This document shows, one piece after another, positions 63,694 to 64,000 of a stretch of 64,000 bases of DNA (position 1 is the stretch's first letter; each line of letters starts with the position of its first letter). This DNA comes from PALSA-612 sp963776735 (GTDB lineage Bacteria > Actinomycetota > Thermoleophilia > Gaiellales > Gaiellaceae): the NCBI GenBank assembly GCA_963776735.1, contig CAVZNV010000018.1, positions 570,070-634,069 of the forward strand, written 5' to 3'. The notes below the pieces were generated by a model. It saw nothing but the letters and a program-made list of their open reading frames with translations. It made no database searches and was not told where the DNA came from. The translations under genes and the position numbers were made by a program.

Positions 63694-64000
63694 CTATCGG
63701 CCGTCTTGCCTCGGCCCAGGCGCCGGCGGGACAAGTTTCGCCCTGCCGCCGTAGTCGGCGACCGCGTCAGCGACGTCGAAGAGCGCGCCGAAGCGGCGTT
63801 CAGATCGTCGCGCAGCGTCGAACACGCCGATCTGGTTCGTGTCCGGATAGACGCTCACGTTGGGAGCGTTCTGCTCGCTGACGACGAGGACGCGCACTGG
63901 CTCGTCGCTGTCGTTGCGGAAACCGTGAGCGCCCCGCTCGCCACGCGGAAACGCGACTACCTCTCCCGTCGGAAGCGCCTCCCAACCCTCCGACGTCCGC
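63694..64000 (-). CDS. Cupin-domain protein (N-terminus cut off)
   Basis: About 101 residues of the C-terminal part are visible. The open frame crosses the window edge. It has the second cupin motif EALPTGEVVAFPRGERGAHGFRNDSDEPVRVLVVSEQNAPNVSVYPDTNQIGVFDAA, with the histidine of the metal site (G-x-x-H). The end (GRAKLVPPAPGPRQDGR) is unstructured. Cupins of this sort are found in sugar epimerases and many small regulatory or metal-binding proteins. The function cannot be told without the first half. Confidence 0.82.
   Translation of the reverse strand, partial: RTSEGWEALPTGEVVAFPRGERGAHGFRNDSDEPVRVLVVSEQNAPNVSVYPDTNQIGVFDAARRSERRFGALFDVADAVADYGGRAKLVPPAPGPRQDGR

Overview
The window is very GC-rich, gene-dense chromosomal DNA. 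Gene content and order point to an actinobacterium. The markers are whiA next to gap-pgk-tpiA, a pyrR-pyrB-pyrC-carA-carB operon running into an mIHF-like gene, gmk and rpoZ, DUF6458 and DUF4188 proteins, and frequent GTG/TTG starts. The mix (PyrK/PyrD, class I aldolase plus GlpX, many secreted IPT/TIG and propeller proteins) is most like a deep-branching lineage such as Thermoleophilia/Gaiellales. That placement is inference from gene content, not a phylogeny.

Layout. 1-6.5 kb: a cut-off secreted glycosidase-like gene, uvrC, a lipoprotein, pruA, an O6-alkylguanine-DNA methyltransferase and whiA. 6.5-19.5 kb: a central-carbon block (gap, pgk, tpiA, gpmI, glpX, class I aldolase) interrupted by an ECF sigma factor, a phosphoesterase, an M48 protease, a TrkA-type channel protein and argS. 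19.7-23.4 kb: tRNA-Gly(CCC), small proteins, a GFA protein, a frameshifted beta-propeller and a nitroreductase. 23.4-31 kb: a secretome region with two Tad-like pilus-assembly proteins (one frameshifted) and three tandem EXORDIUM-like/TIG proteins. 31.4-35.7 kb: a HIT hydrolase, then two decayed TIR-domain signalling genes (TIR-TM-SBP5 and TIR-kinase-TM-propeller). 35.7-48 kb: AraC/propeller pair, small membrane proteins, rhodanese, CorA, MFS, molybdopterin oxidoreductase, flavodoxin, HtrA, tRNA-Arg(CCG), a UPF0104-type membrane protein and a dgcA-dgcN-like pair. 48-53.8 kb: an SOS-controlled LysM protein, RNase Z, methyltransferases and an Erm-like rRNA methylase. 53.8-63.6 kb: the pyrimidine operon (pyrR-B-C, carA-B, pyrK, pyrD), then mihF, gmk and rpoZ. 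A cut-off cupin gene ends the window.

How the parts work together. The carbon block covers most of lower glycolysis/gluconeogenesis. The pyr operon makes dihydroorotate and orotate from bicarbonate, glutamine and aspartate, and probably senses UMP through PyrR bound to a leader loop beside the pyrR ribosome-binding site. Adjacent genes there overlap by a few bases, so translation is probably coupled.

The most unusual signals are: (i) a short TM-LysM gene whose promoter and start codon carry two perfect CGAAC-N4-GTTCG LexA boxes, i.e. a YneA-like SOS division inhibitor; (ii) a dispersed palindrome family with one copy inside the pyrK coding sequence; (iii) a ~100-nt repeat with one copy fused into the 3' end of carB; (iv) tandem TIR fusion pseudogenes; (v) an ArgRS with no HIGH histidines; and (vi) a TrkA-type channel with a non-canonical filter. 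No CRISPR array, prophage, insertion sequence or rRNA was seen.
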